Positions 8,173 through 18,523 of a stretch of 64,000 nt of DNA are shown here, piece after piece. The stretch is taken from positions 62,001-126,000 of the forward strand of contig JAPKMP010000013.1 of NCBI GenBank assembly GCA_026645935.1, in the 5' to 3' direction. Each line of letters starts with the position of its first letter. Within the stretch, counting starts at the first letter, position 1. Source of the DNA: Candidatus Villigracilaceae bacterium (GTDB lineage Bacteria > Chloroflexota > Anaerolineae > Anaerolineales > Villigracilaceae). The notes beneath the pieces were generated by a model, which made no database searches, was not told the origin of the DNA, and was given only the letters and a program-made list of their open reading frames with translations. The position numbers were made by a program, and so were the translations under genes.

Positions 8173-9546
8173 ATGAAAAAGAATTTGCTCTTGAAGCTTC
8201 TGGGACTTTTCGTAATCGCTTCCTTTGTGCTAGCTGCGTGCGGCGCGCCTGCCGAAGAAGCCCCTGCGGAACAACCCGCTGCCACCGAAGCAGCAATGAC
8301 CGAAGCTCCCGCCGAAGGTGAAGTTGCCCTGCGCTGGCGCACCCGCCCTGACAATCAGGAAGAGATCGACGTCTACAGCCAGATCAGCACCGAACTCGAC
8401 GCCCAGCTCGAAGGCATCTCCCTCACATATGAACCCGGCGGTTCCGAAGGCACGAACTATCAGGAACAGCTCCGCGCTGAGGTCGCCGCTGGCACCGCTC
8501 CCGATGTTTTCTGGATCCCCGGAACCGATGTGGCTGACTTCGCCAGCCGCGGTTTGATCCTCAATGCTGCCGACCTCGCAGATGCAACCGAAGGCTATAC
8601 CGCTGAGAATTTCTATGAAGGTCCCATGTTCCATCTGACCTACAACCCTGAAACCGGCGCTTCCGGTGACGGCTCGGGTGCGGTCTGGGGTCTGCCCCGA
8701 GATGTTTCCACTTTTGCGCTCTACCTGAACCTGGACCTTATCAATGAAGCCGGGGCTGCGGATCCGCGCGAACTTGCCGCCAACGGTGAATGGGACTGGG
8801 ACTCCTTCCTTGAAGTTGCCCAAGCCACCCGCGCCCTCGGCTCTGATATCTATGGTTACGGCGCCTCCGCCTGGTGGGGTCCGTACGGTGTCTGGTTGAA
8901 CGCCTCCGGCGGCGGCTTCTTCACTGAGGACCGCGCTGCCTGCGCGCTCAACACCGAAGAATCACTTGCCGGTCTTGACTTCCAGCGCTCCCTCTATCAA
9001 GACTTCGATGTCGCCACCCCCTACGGCGAAGACCCCGAGCCGCCTTTCCGCGCTGGCAAGGTTGCCATGTTCCAGAACGGCCGCTGGGCTACCCCGGGCG
9101 TCCGCACTGTGGACTTCAACTGGGATGTTGTTGAACTGCCAGCCGGTCCCACGGGTACGCCGGGTAACTGGCTGTTCTGGGGCGCTTATGTGATCAACGC
9201 CAATACCGAACACCCGGAAGAAGCCTGGGCGCTCGTTCAAGCTCTGACCACCGCTGAGACCCAGGGTAAGATCTCTGCTCTAGGCGCGAATATTCCCAGC
9301 CGCGTAAGCCAGGAAGCGCTCGACGCCTTCCTGACCTTCACGCCTCCCGCCAACAACCAGGCCTTCTTGAACGGCATCGATCCTTCCGCCGCTCCGACCG
9401 CTGAAGGTCCGTTGTGGGCTGGTTCCTGGCCTGAGTTCGACAAGATCATGGGTCCCGCCATCCAGGGTGTGTTGACAGGGGCGACCACCGTCGAAGACTT
9501 TGGCGCTACGATCTGCGACGAAGCCAACAAAGCCTTCAACCCGTAA
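8173..9546 (+). CDS. ABC transporter sugar-binding lipoprotein (CUT1 type)
   Basis: The 457-residue extracytoplasmic solute-binding protein delivers an oligosaccharide to the two permeases downstream. A lipoprotein signal peptide ends in LAAC with the lipidated Cys at residue 23. It is followed by an Ala/Pro/Glu-rich linker (GAPAEEAPAEQPAATE) and a type 1 family binding fold (GTAPDVFWIPGTDV near 115-130; PFRAGKVAMFQNGRW around 295-310). AAGGAG at 8159-8164 fixes the start. A strong stem-loop between this gene and the first permease probably keeps the binding protein in excess. Substrate identity is inferred from the surrounding alpha-galactosidases. Confidence 0.93.
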   Translation: MKKNLLLKLLGLFVIASFVLAACGAPAEEAPAEQPAATEAAMTEAPAEGEVALRWRTRPDNQEEIDVYSQISTELDAQLEGISLTYEPGGSEGTNYQEQLRAEVAAGTAPDVFWIPGTDVADFASRGLILNAADLADATEGYTAENFYEGPMFHLTYNPETGASGDGSGAVWGLPRDVSTFALYLNLDLINEAGAADPRELAANGEWDWDSFLEVAQATRALGSDIYGYGASAWWGPYGVWLNASGGGFFTEDRAACALNTEESLAGLDFQRSLYQDFDVATPYGEDPEPPFRAGKVAMFQNGRWATPGVRTVDFNWDVVELPAGPTGTPGNWLFWGAYVINANTEHPEEAWALVQALTTAETQGKISALGANIPSRVSQEALDAFLTFTPPANNQAFLNGIDPSAAPTAEGPLWAGSWPEFDKIMGPAIQGVLTGATTVEDFGATICDEANKAFNP

Positions 9547-9563
9547 GGATCCCTTGCACGTCT

Positions 9564-9597
9564 GCGGGGCAGGCAAACCTTGCCTGCCCCGCTTTTC
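9564..9597 (+). terminator. Stem-loop terminator or attenuator between binding protein and permeases
   Basis: The 13-base stem GCGGGGCAGGCAA (9564-9576) pairs perfectly with TTGCCTGCCCCGC (9580-9592) over a three-base loop, followed by TTTT. Placed inside an ABC operon, it would reduce permease transcription relative to the binding protein, a well-known arrangement. Confidence 0.8.
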
Positions 9598-9693
9598 TGG
9601 GGTACAACAAAATCCCCAAGCTTCAAATCCATTTGCGGCTTCGAGATTTTTTTGTGTCACTATTCTGAAGTCCCCACCCACGGAGATGAGGAT

Positions 9694-11364
9694 ATGACTG
9701 CTCCATCACGGATAGACTCCCAGACCAGCCTGTTATTGCGCATCCACATGATATGGCGCGCCCTGTTCGCCGTTTTGGCGGCGGGCGCCATTATCATGAT
9801 ATGGACGCGTATGCCGGAAACGCCGCTATGGCAAAAAATCCTACTGACGGCGCTCGCGGCAGTCGCATCCGTGCTTAGCGCATTCGGATCTTTCCAGATT
9901 TCGAAACGTAATCATGCCGGGCGCATGGCTTCGCTCTTTCTGGACTATCTGGCATTCGTCGCCTGCTTCGTTGTCGCGTTGAACACGGGTGAATTTTTCA
10001 TCGGCATCGACGCCCTCGGTGAGAACTTTAGCAAAGGCCTTCCCTATCTGGGCATTACTGTCCTCGGCTATTTCCTCGGCATGCTGGAGGATTACTTCCC
10101 CCAAAGGAAAGTCAATTCTGAGAACAGCCTCAAGACTGTTAGTCGCTGGGTGATGATCGGCGGGTTAATTCTCTTCCTTTGGCGGGTGAATGCGCTCAAC
10201 GGGCTCAGCTATTTCCTGGGCAAACTTGCCCAGCCTGCCGGGTTGGCTGCCGTAGCGGGTCTTGCTGTCTTCGGTTTGTCGCTTTGGTCGATGAGCCGAC
10301 CGAACGTGGCGCATACCCTCAATGTCAAGACCGGGCACGAGCAGGTTATCAACGGCTGGCTGTTCCTTTCGCCCAACCTGCTGGGTTTCCTCATCTTTTT
10401 CGCCGGTCCGCTCGTCCTTTCGTTCTATTTTTCATTTACCGATTCAGACGCCTTCAACCCCCCGAACTGGGTGGGCTTCGAGAACTATGCCAAACTCCTG
10501 AACATTCGTTTTGCATTACTGGAGACTCCCACTCAACTTGCCCGCGAGGTTGTCGATATCAAAGTGTATGACGAAGTGGGGCGATTCACCCTTGGGAATA
10601 TCAGCATCCTGTTTGCCGCCGCCGACAAATTCTTCTGGCTCGCGCTTCGCAATACACTGACCTATGTGTTGTTCGCCGTTCCCATGAGCGTGATTCCTGC
10701 CCTGGTCCTTTCCAACATCCTCAACAGCAAACTGCCCGGCATGAAGTTCTTCCGCGCTGTTTATTTCATACCCAGCATTGCGGCGGTGGTGGGCATTTCC
10801 CTGGTCTGGCAGTGGTTGTACAACGCCACCATTGGCTATATCAACTACTTCATCACATTGGGGGTCGAGTCCTGGAACAATCTCTTCAACGCGGCCCTGG
10901 TGGACCCGAAGATCCAATGGGTTTCCGATGAGCGCACCGCTTTAATGTCGGTGATCATCATCGCCGCCTGGCAGACGATGGGCTTTAACACCGTGCTCTT
11001 CCTTGCCGGTTTGCAGAATATCCCCGGCGAGTTGTACGAGGCCGCCACTGTGGACGGCGCAGGCGCATGGGACAAATTCTGGGGCATCACCCTGCCCATG
11101 CTGGCGCCCACGACTTTCTACGTTGTATCCACCACCACCATTCAAGCCATGCAAGTCTTCGAGCAGGTTTTCATTCTGATGAACCCGGCGGAAGGACCGA
11201 ATAATTCCACGATCACGCTGGTCTTATATCTTTATCGAAGCGGTTTCCAGAACTTCAAGCAGGGATACGCCTCCGCCATCGCATGGATCCTGTTTATCGT
11301 CATCTTCGGCCTGACGCTCGTCCAATTCCAGCGCCAGCGCCGTTCGAGCATCTACGAAGGTTAA
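9694..11364 (+). CDS. ABC sugar permease, MalF-like, with large N-terminal membrane extension
   Basis: This inner-membrane permease subunit has 556 residues; related CUT1 permeases are usually near 300. The ordinary permease domain starts near residue 220 (NGWLFLSPNLLGFLIFFAGP) and contains the ATPase-contact EAA loop ELYEAATVDGAGAWDKFWG around residues 446-464. The first 219 residues add about six hydrophobic helices of unknown role. The ATG at 9694 follows GGAGATGAGGAT. It is 12 bases from the next permease, so the two are cotranslated. Membership is secure; the role of the extension is not known. Confidence 0.9.
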   Translation: MTAPSRIDSQTSLLLRIHMIWRALFAVLAAGAIIMIWTRMPETPLWQKILLTALAAVASVLSAFGSFQISKRNHAGRMASLFLDYLAFVACFVVALNTGEFFIGIDALGENFSKGLPYLGITVLGYFLGMLEDYFPQRKVNSENSLKTVSRWVMIGGLILFLWRVNALNGLSYFLGKLAQPAGLAAVAGLAVFGLSLWSMSRPNVAHTLNVKTGHEQVINGWLFLSPNLLGFLIFFAGPLVLSFYFSFTDSDAFNPPNWVGFENYAKLLNIRFALLETPTQLAREVVDIKVYDEVGRFTLGNISILFAAADKFFWLALRNTLTYVLFAVPMSVIPALVLSNILNSKLPGMKFFRAVYFIPSIAAVVGISLVWQWLYNATIGYINYFITLGVESWNNLFNAALVDPKIQWVSDERTALMSVIIIAAWQTMGFNTVLFLAGLQNIPGELYEAATVDGAGAWDKFWGITLPMLAPTTFYVVSTTTIQAMQVFEQVFILMNPAEGPNNSTITLVLYLYRSGFQNFKQGYASAIAWILFIVIFGLTLVQFQRQRRSSIYEG

Positions 11365-11376
11365 CAGGAGGCAGAT

Positions 11377-12600
11377 ATGAAAATCCAATCCTACCGTTTT
11401 GTCCGCTTCCTGAGCAATTTCTTCGTCTATTTCATCCTGACCTTCTTCGCGCTCATCATGCTCTTCCCGTTCATGTACATGCTGGCGACCTCGTTCAAGA
11501 TTCCCTCGGACACATTCCGCTATCCGCCGCGCATGTTCCCGCGCGATCCCATCACCATGCAGGTGGAAGGCTACGATGAGCCTCTCCCTCTTTACTTTGT
11601 GGATGTGGACGGTGTGCGCAAAGAATTTGCCCTTGCCAGGAGTAACATCAAGGTTGGAACCTATGCGCCCGCAGACGACCTGACCGCCACCGTCGAGCGC
11701 TTCATCTCCGAGGTCAAGCCGACCGGTGGCGCGATGAACCAGCAGACCATCACGGTGGACGGCAAGGAGCAAAAACTCTTCGATGTTGACGTGGACGGGC
11801 AGGTCGTTCCGATGATCCTCCTAAGCCAGACGACAGTGGGCGAGTTTATCGATCCCCAAATTCCCGGGTCTGAGCCGGTCTTTCAAAATGTGCGCTTAAG
11901 CGAACCGGTCGAAAATATCACCTGGCATCCTGAAAACTACGAGGAAGTCATCGAACTCAACAATATCGGGCGTGCGCTTACCAACACCACACTTGTAACC
12001 CTTTTGGTCGTAATCGGTCAGCTCTTCACTTCGGTATTTGGCGGCTACGCCTTCGCCCGCCTGAAATTCCCCGGACGTGACACTGTCTTCGTCTTTTATC
12101 TTGGCACCATCATGATTCCCTTCGTGATGCTGATCGTGCCGCTTTATCAACTCATGGTGCTCATTGGCTGGACCGACCGCCTCGCATCGCTCATCATCCC
12201 GTGGATCTTCACCGCTTACGGCACCTTCCTCATGCGTCAGCACTTCATCACCTTCCCCAAAGAGATCGAAGAAGCCGCAGTGCTGGACGGCGCCTCGCGC
12301 TTTGCCATTCTCAAGGATGTCATCATCCCCGCCTCGGTCCCCGCCCTGGCCACTCAGGCGACATTTACTTTTCTTTACGCCTGGAACTCGTTCATCTGGC
12401 CCCTGGTCATTATCAACGTTGGTAATGAGAAGAACCACGTGCTCACCCTTGCGCTCAATGTCTTGCGCGGACGCGCCTCCGACACTCCCAACCTCATTCT
12501 GGCGGGCGCGGCAATCGCCATCATACCGCCGTTGATCGTTTTCATCCTCGGTCAAAGATTCTTTGTGGAGAGTGTGGCAGGCAGCGGCGTAAAGGGTTAG
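11377..12600 (+). CDS. ABC sugar permease, MalG-like, with large periplasmic insert
   Basis: This second permease subunit has 407 residues against a usual length near 280. Helix 1 (about residues 15-40) is followed by an insert of roughly 130 residues (about 55-187), rich in beta-type sequence such as PLYFVDVDGVRKEFA and QTITVDGKEQKLFDVDVDG. The standard MalG core then resumes. The EAA loop is IEEAAVLDGASRFAILKDVI with its second Glu near residue 299. AGGAGG at 11367-11372 supports the start. The insert lies on the outside of the membrane and could contact the binding protein. Confidence 0.92.
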   Translation: MKIQSYRFVRFLSNFFVYFILTFFALIMLFPFMYMLATSFKIPSDTFRYPPRMFPRDPITMQVEGYDEPLPLYFVDVDGVRKEFALARSNIKVGTYAPADDLTATVERFISEVKPTGGAMNQQTITVDGKEQKLFDVDVDGQVVPMILLSQTTVGEFIDPQIPGSEPVFQNVRLSEPVENITWHPENYEEVIELNNIGRALTNTTLVTLLVVIGQLFTSVFGGYAFARLKFPGRDTVFVFYLGTIMIPFVMLIVPLYQLMVLIGWTDRLASLIIPWIFTAYGTFLMRQHFITFPKEIEEAAVLDGASRFAILKDVIIPASVPALATQATFTFLYAWNSFIWPLVIINVGNEKNHVLTLALNVLRGRASDTPNLILAGAAIAIIPPLIVFILGQRFFVESVAGSGVKG

Positions 12601-12642
12601 CAATTTTGCGCGGACGTTCATCCGCGAATGAATAGGGCATCC

Positions 12643-13413
12643 ATGTCAGACTATGTGCTTCACAACCCGCACCTTGAAGGAGATGCGTTCTTCTGGGATG
12701 CAGGCGCGACAGGGGTGCTGCTATTGCACGGTTTTACCGCCACCACTGCGGAGGTACGCATGTTCGCCAGGCGGCTTTACGAAAAAGGTTTCAGCGTAGC
12801 CGGACCTTTACTGGCAGGCCATGGCACCCGTCCCGAAGACTTGAACCGCGTCAAATGGCAGGATTGGGTCGAGAGCGGGGAAAAGGCCTATACTCAGTTG
12901 GCATCCCGATGTGAAAAGGTCATCCTCGGGGGTGAATCCATGGGCGGGCTGGTCGCTCTGATGCTGGCAATCCTGCATCCCGAAGTTCGAGGCGTGATGT
13001 TGTATGCGCCTGCCATCCAATTAACCATTTCCACTATGGACAAAGTCAAACTGTATCTTGGGGCGAACTTCATGCCATTTGCAAGGCGGGAAACCATGGA
13101 TGCTTCGGACAAGTGGCAGGGATACGACCCCGAGCTACCCACAAAAGGCATCATACAATTGCTTCAGTTTCAGGACGCAGTGAAGAAAAGATTGCCGTCC
13201 ATTACCCAGCCCGTCATTGTGTTTCAGGGGCGGAATGACACGACCGTGCACCCGCAGGCAGGGGATATAATCCTGCGCGGCATTGCTTCGACGGTGAAGG
13301 AACATCACTGGATGGAAAGATCAGGCCATCCCATTCTGATCGATGCAGAGTTGGATGCCGTCACCGACCTGTCGCTGCGGTTTATCGATAAAGTAATATC
13401 ACCCCACGAATAA
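12643..13413 (+). CDS. Alpha/beta hydrolase, carboxylesterase or monoacylglycerol-lipase type
   Basis: The 256-residue cytoplasmic hydrolase has the oxyanion segment LLLHGFTAT, the nucleophile elbow GGESMGG (Ser near residue 99), the acid in GRNDTTVHPQ, and the His in ERSGHPILID, as in Est30-like carboxylesterases. I chose the ATG at 12643 because AGGG lies eight bases upstream; an ATG at 12628 is also possible. Its place between the sugar permeases and glycoside-related genes suggests removal of acyl groups from imported sugars. That link is inference. Confidence 0.85.
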   Translation: MSDYVLHNPHLEGDAFFWDAGATGVLLLHGFTATTAEVRMFARRLYEKGFSVAGPLLAGHGTRPEDLNRVKWQDWVESGEKAYTQLASRCEKVILGGESMGGLVALMLAILHPEVRGVMLYAPAIQLTISTMDKVKLYLGANFMPFARRETMDASDKWQGYDPELPTKGIIQLLQFQDAVKKRLPSITQPVIVFQGRNDTTVHPQAGDIILRGIASTVKEHHWMERSGHPILIDAELDAVTDLSLRFIDKVISPHE

Positions 13414-13483
13414 CCTGCGGTCCGTCATCCATGGTCTGCGGTCAATTACGAAATTATTTTCATCCTCAAGGAGAGAACTCAAC

Positions 13484-15007
13484 ATGCTTCAAAAGAAGAA
13501 TGGACGCTACGAAGTGTATGGCAACCCCATCACCGAGCGTCAATCCCGCGCCGCCGATGCTTGGAAGGACATGCTCGCCAGGAAATTCAATTACGACCCG
13601 AACGAAAAATTCAACCTTACTGTTGAAGATCATCCATATGGCTCGAAAATTTTCGGGCTGAAGAATATTGTCCGCGACGGGATGGGCAAGCCCGTGGACA
13701 GAAAGAACGGCGTCATCGTCAGTACCATACGCATGGGTTTCGGTCACTATCGCATCGCGATGGCGGGCGTCTCCGCCGCCAAAGCGATGGGTTTCACTCC
13801 CTACTGGCTCGACCTGCTTGGCATTCCCGGCATCACCACCGACGTGATCAACTGGTGCAATACCAACTACAGCAAATATTCGCGCATTTCACAGCGTTAC
13901 CCGTGGTTCGACAAGTACGTGTGGGAATCTCTCACCACCGGTGATCCGACTCTACCCGGCTTGGACCAACTCTTTAATTACATGACCAGCACCTGGCCCT
14001 GGCGCTTCCTCAAGACCGAGGTCAAAGATTACAAAATGAGCGAGTTGTTCGCCAACCTGTATGCGGCGTTACCCGCGGACATGCCCACGCTCACCTCGCA
14101 TATGTGGAACTGCATGGGCGCGGTCGCAGGCGGCATGACCCACGTGGTGGACATGATGTTCGATAACTGGCCCATGGCATTCCAACTGACCGAGGGCGCC
14201 AAACACGCGGTTCAATCTCCCTCCGGTTATTACGGTTTCCGCGTCATGCGCGGCTTCGATGACAGGGGCAGGATTCTCAAACCTACCCCGTCCGACGCGC
14301 TCTTCTTCACCGGTCACCATGTGGATCATGAACTTGTCGATAACATCGAAAAGGACTGCGCCGATAGAATCCGCCGCATGAAGGCGAGGGAACCGCGCCG
14401 CTTCCTGTTGACGATGGGCGGGGCGGGCGCGCAGCGCGAACTCTTCAAAGCCATCGTCGAGCATGTCATTCCGTTGGTTAAGCAGGATAAAGTAACACTC
14501 TTTGTCAATCTCGGCGACCACAAGAACAACTGGGAATGGCTGCAAGGCGAGCTCAAAGATTACAAAGACCTCATCCAAACCCACTTCACCTGGGAAGATA
14601 CCCGCGAATTCACAGACAGCATCCGCAAGAAACCTGCCAAGGGTTTGCATGTATTCCTGCACGATAACACCTTCCACGCCGTGTATGCCACCAACTATCT
14701 CATGCGTGTGGTCGATGTGATGATCACAAAACCCAGCGAACTCGCCTTCTATCCCGTGCCCAAGATTTTCAATGCCCGTGTCGGTGGACATGAAATGTGG
14801 GGCGCCATCCGCGGCGCAGAGATCGGCGACAGCACCGTCGAAACCCGCACCATCCCGCAAACCCTGCAAGCCATCGACATGCTCACCAACTACGGCGACC
14901 TGCTCACCATGTTCTGCAACTGCATCGTCAAGAACAAGAGCATCGGCATCTACGACGGCGCGTACAAGAGTGTCGAACTTGCCACGGGCAAGAAGTTCAA
15001 ACGATAA
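13484..15007 (+). CDS. Uncharacterised GT-B-like protein
   Basis: The 507-residue soluble protein belongs to no family I can name with confidence. The segment VIVSTIRMGFGHYRIAMAGV near residues 78-97 resembles the Gly-His loop at the start of the GT-B glycosyltransferases related to MurG and MGDG synthase. RRFLLTMGGAGAQRELFKAI around residues 305-325 looks like the start of the second Rossmann half. MITKPSELAFYPVPK near 415-430 resembles a nucleotide-sugar pocket. AAGGAGAG sits eight bases before the ATG. A strong terminator follows, so it ends a transcript. In this locus it may build or phosphorolyse a galactoside; that is a guess from context. Confidence 0.8.
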   Translation: MLQKKNGRYEVYGNPITERQSRAADAWKDMLARKFNYDPNEKFNLTVEDHPYGSKIFGLKNIVRDGMGKPVDRKNGVIVSTIRMGFGHYRIAMAGVSAAKAMGFTPYWLDLLGIPGITTDVINWCNTNYSKYSRISQRYPWFDKYVWESLTTGDPTLPGLDQLFNYMTSTWPWRFLKTEVKDYKMSELFANLYAALPADMPTLTSHMWNCMGAVAGGMTHVVDMMFDNWPMAFQLTEGAKHAVQSPSGYYGFRVMRGFDDRGRILKPTPSDALFFTGHHVDHELVDNIEKDCADRIRRMKAREPRRFLLTMGGAGAQRELFKAIVEHVIPLVKQDKVTLFVNLGDHKNNWEWLQGELKDYKDLIQTHFTWEDTREFTDSIRKKPAKGLHVFLHDNTFHAVYATNYLMRVVDVMITKPSELAFYPVPKIFNARVGGHEMWGAIRGAEIGDSTVETRTIPQTLQAIDMLTNYGDLLTMFCNCIVKNKSIGIYDGAYKSVELATGKKFKR

Positions 15008-15015
15008 TCAATTCA

Positions 15016-15050
15016 GACCTGACAGGTTTTGGAAACCTGTCAGGTCTTTT
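15016..15050 (+). terminator. Rho-independent terminator, perfect 14-base stem
   Basis: GACCTGACAGGTTT (15016-15029) pairs perfectly with AAACCTGTCAGGTC (15033-15046) over a TGG loop, then TTTT. It begins eight bases after the stop of the GT-B-like gene and ends eight bases before the apparent GH31 start. Confidence 0.85.
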
Positions 15051-15057
15051 CATTTCC

Positions 15058-16890
15058 ATGATCCAACTCGAACCCACTCCCCACCCCTTCTCCATCTCCT
15101 TCAAAAAAAATAACGTTGTGATGATGACCGTGCGGCTGGATTCTGACTCCGCGCCGAATCTCCGCAGCGACGATTCATCCGTCACCGCAGAATTCCCACG
15201 CTTCACACTTAACGTGAAACTGGTCGCTGACCATTGGCATTTATCTACATCCCCAGCCGATGTCCCCGTCGAAGTTAAAATTCAACTCGACGGTCATTGG
15301 TATGGCGGCGGCGAATTCATCCACCAGCAGCATCCGCTCAACAAGTTGATGATGCACAGCGCACCCTTCCACACCTTTGACAATGGCCCCACTGGCTTGA
15401 GCGGCGTAATGAATCCCGCGTGGTTCTCGTCCAATGGCACGCTCATCATCGCGGACTCGCCCGTTGAATTCGGCATGAACCAGCCGCCCGCGGACTATCC
15501 GCGCTTCAAGTGGAGTTTCGTCACCGACGGGCGCGGCGCATTCTCGGATCGTCCTTATCTTGATAATGGCGGGCAGGGCGATGGCTTACTCACCTTCAAA
15601 GGCAATGCACTCGATCTCAAATTCCATTTTTCGGACAACGCGGTCACGTCTTACGAAAACCAAGTCAAATACTTTGGGCATCCTCATGAACTGCCGCCCG
15701 AAGATCTATTCACCAAACCCACATGGACGACCTGGGCGAGATACAAAACCGCCATTAATCAGGAAGTTGTTCTGAAATTTGCAGATGAAATTATCCAAAA
15801 CGGCTATCCCTACGGCGTGATGGAGATCGACGACCGCTGGCAGGTCTATTATGGCGACTTGGAATTTGATCCGCAGCGATTCCCAAATCCCAAAGCGATG
15901 ATCGATGAATTGCACTCAAAGGGGTTCAAAATCACTACGTGGGTGATTCCATTTTTGGATGAACGGTCAAATGCATTTGCCGAAGGGACGAAGCATGGCT
16001 GGCTCGTGCGCCGTGCTGATGGCTCTCCATATCTCGTGCCGTGGTGGCAGGGACATGGCGGCTTGCTCGATGTCACCAACCCGTCGGCGTTGGAATGGTT
16101 TTTCGGGCGGCTGAATCAGTTACAGGTCAAGACAGGAGCTGATGGGTTTAAGTTCGACGCAGGCGAAGCTTGCTTCCTTCCAGCGGATGCGGTCACGTAT
16201 CAAAAAATCCATCCCAATGAATACACAAAAATTTACGTGGATGCTGTTGCGAAACATCACCGCTTGACAGAAGTGCGCTCTGGCTGGCGCAATCAATCTG
16301 CGCCGATCTTCTTTCGCCAATGGGATAAGACCACTTCGTGGGGCTTGGACAATGGCTTACATTCGGTGTTGACCGGTGCGCTGGCGATGAGCTTGGTGGG
16401 CTACCCGTTCATTCTGCCCGATATGGTGGGTGGCAACGAATACGATGAAAAAGCGGATGCCGATATGATGATCCGCTGGACGCAGTTAAACGCGCTGCTG
16501 CCTTCGATTCAGTTCAGTTTGGTACCGTGGGATTATGGCAAAGATGGCACCGAACTCTGCCGACGCTTTGCAAACCTGCACGTGGAATTTGCACCGAAGA
16601 TCTTGGAAATTGCGAAGGCTTCCATCGCGAAGGGACAGCCCATCATCCGACCGATCTTTTGGCTTGACCCAACCGATGAACGCGCCCTGACTTGCGACGA
16701 TGAATTTTTACTTGGCGATGAATTTCTGGTTGCACCTGTGGTGACACCCAACACCGTGCAGCGCGATATTTATTTGCCAAAGGGGAAATGGCAAAACTAT
16801 TGGACGGGTGAGATTCTCACCGGCAATACCCTGCTCGAAAATTACCCAACCCCGCTCGATGCTTTGCCGATCTTCAAGCGTATTCAATAA
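15058..16890 (+). CDS. GH31 glycoside hydrolase, MYORG-like branch
   Basis: The 610-residue intracellular enzyme has an N-terminal beta-sandwich, then a TIM barrel with MEIDDRWQVYYGDLEFDP, the nucleophile strand GADGFKFDAGEACF and the second-acid region ILPDMVGGNEYDEKADADM. C-terminal beta domains follow. KFDAGE together with PDMVGGN is, from memory, typical of the GH31 branch containing human MYORG, which acts as an alpha-galactosidase. The neighbouring GH36 enzyme and galT favour that over alpha-glucosidase. The assigned ATG has no Shine-Dalgarno site and sits just behind a terminator hairpin. A start at the ATG-ATG near 15121 is an alternative but would trim the beta-sandwich. Confidence 0.88.
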   Translation: MIQLEPTPHPFSISFKKNNVVMMTVRLDSDSAPNLRSDDSSVTAEFPRFTLNVKLVADHWHLSTSPADVPVEVKIQLDGHWYGGGEFIHQQHPLNKLMMHSAPFHTFDNGPTGLSGVMNPAWFSSNGTLIIADSPVEFGMNQPPADYPRFKWSFVTDGRGAFSDRPYLDNGGQGDGLLTFKGNALDLKFHFSDNAVTSYENQVKYFGHPHELPPEDLFTKPTWTTWARYKTAINQEVVLKFADEIIQNGYPYGVMEIDDRWQVYYGDLEFDPQRFPNPKAMIDELHSKGFKITTWVIPFLDERSNAFAEGTKHGWLVRRADGSPYLVPWWQGHGGLLDVTNPSALEWFFGRLNQLQVKTGADGFKFDAGEACFLPADAVTYQKIHPNEYTKIYVDAVAKHHRLTEVRSGWRNQSAPIFFRQWDKTTSWGLDNGLHSVLTGALAMSLVGYPFILPDMVGGNEYDEKADADMMIRWTQLNALLPSIQFSLVPWDYGKDGTELCRRFANLHVEFAPKILEIAKASIAKGQPIIRPIFWLDPTDERALTCDDEFLLGDEFLVAPVVTPNTVQRDIYLPKGKWQNYWTGEILTGNTLLENYPTPLDALPIFKRIQ

Positions 16891-18225
<1,335 letters not shown>

Positions 18226-18523
18226 ATTATGCAACCATAAACATGTTGGAATGATATTTTAGAAATATGTAAAATGAGGTAGGGTCTTTTTTCGCAAAGA
18301 CCTTAATCTCTTAATTCATCGGCAATATATTTTTCACAAAGTATCCTTGGAAATGATTTTTCGTGTAATGCAAAACGGCTGAGAATTTTTTCCGCGACAT
18401 AAGCCTGTTTCTAATTTAATACCCGGAGACTGATATATGTCCCGCAGGGCGGATCAATTGTTTTTGTAAATAGTGGTGATGATAAGGTGGGATTCATCTT
18501 GCAATTATCTGGGATAATTGAGA
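18226..18523. other. Intergenic region, about 300 bases
   Basis: I see no gene here. GGTCTTT (18283-18289) can pair with AAAGACC (18296-18302), a possible weak terminator for the GH1 gene, but the T-run after it is poor. The rest is AT-rich and next to a decayed response-regulator gene. Confidence 0.5.

Noticed and set aside
14069-14869. Long minus-strand open frame opposite the GT-B-like gene
   Set aside because: It is antisense to a complete, well-supported gene, has no ribosome site, and its translation has no recognisable motif. Such shadows are common in GC-balanced coding DNA.
14797-15057. N-terminal extension of the GH31 frame into the GT-B-like gene
   Set aside because: The extension overlaps a solid gene and a terminator hairpin. 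Its translation is Arg/His-rich nonsense, so the start was placed at 15058.
18283-18302. Terminator for the GH1 gene
   Set aside because: The seven-base stem is followed by TTAATCTCTT without a true T-run, so it is mentioned only within the intergenic entry.
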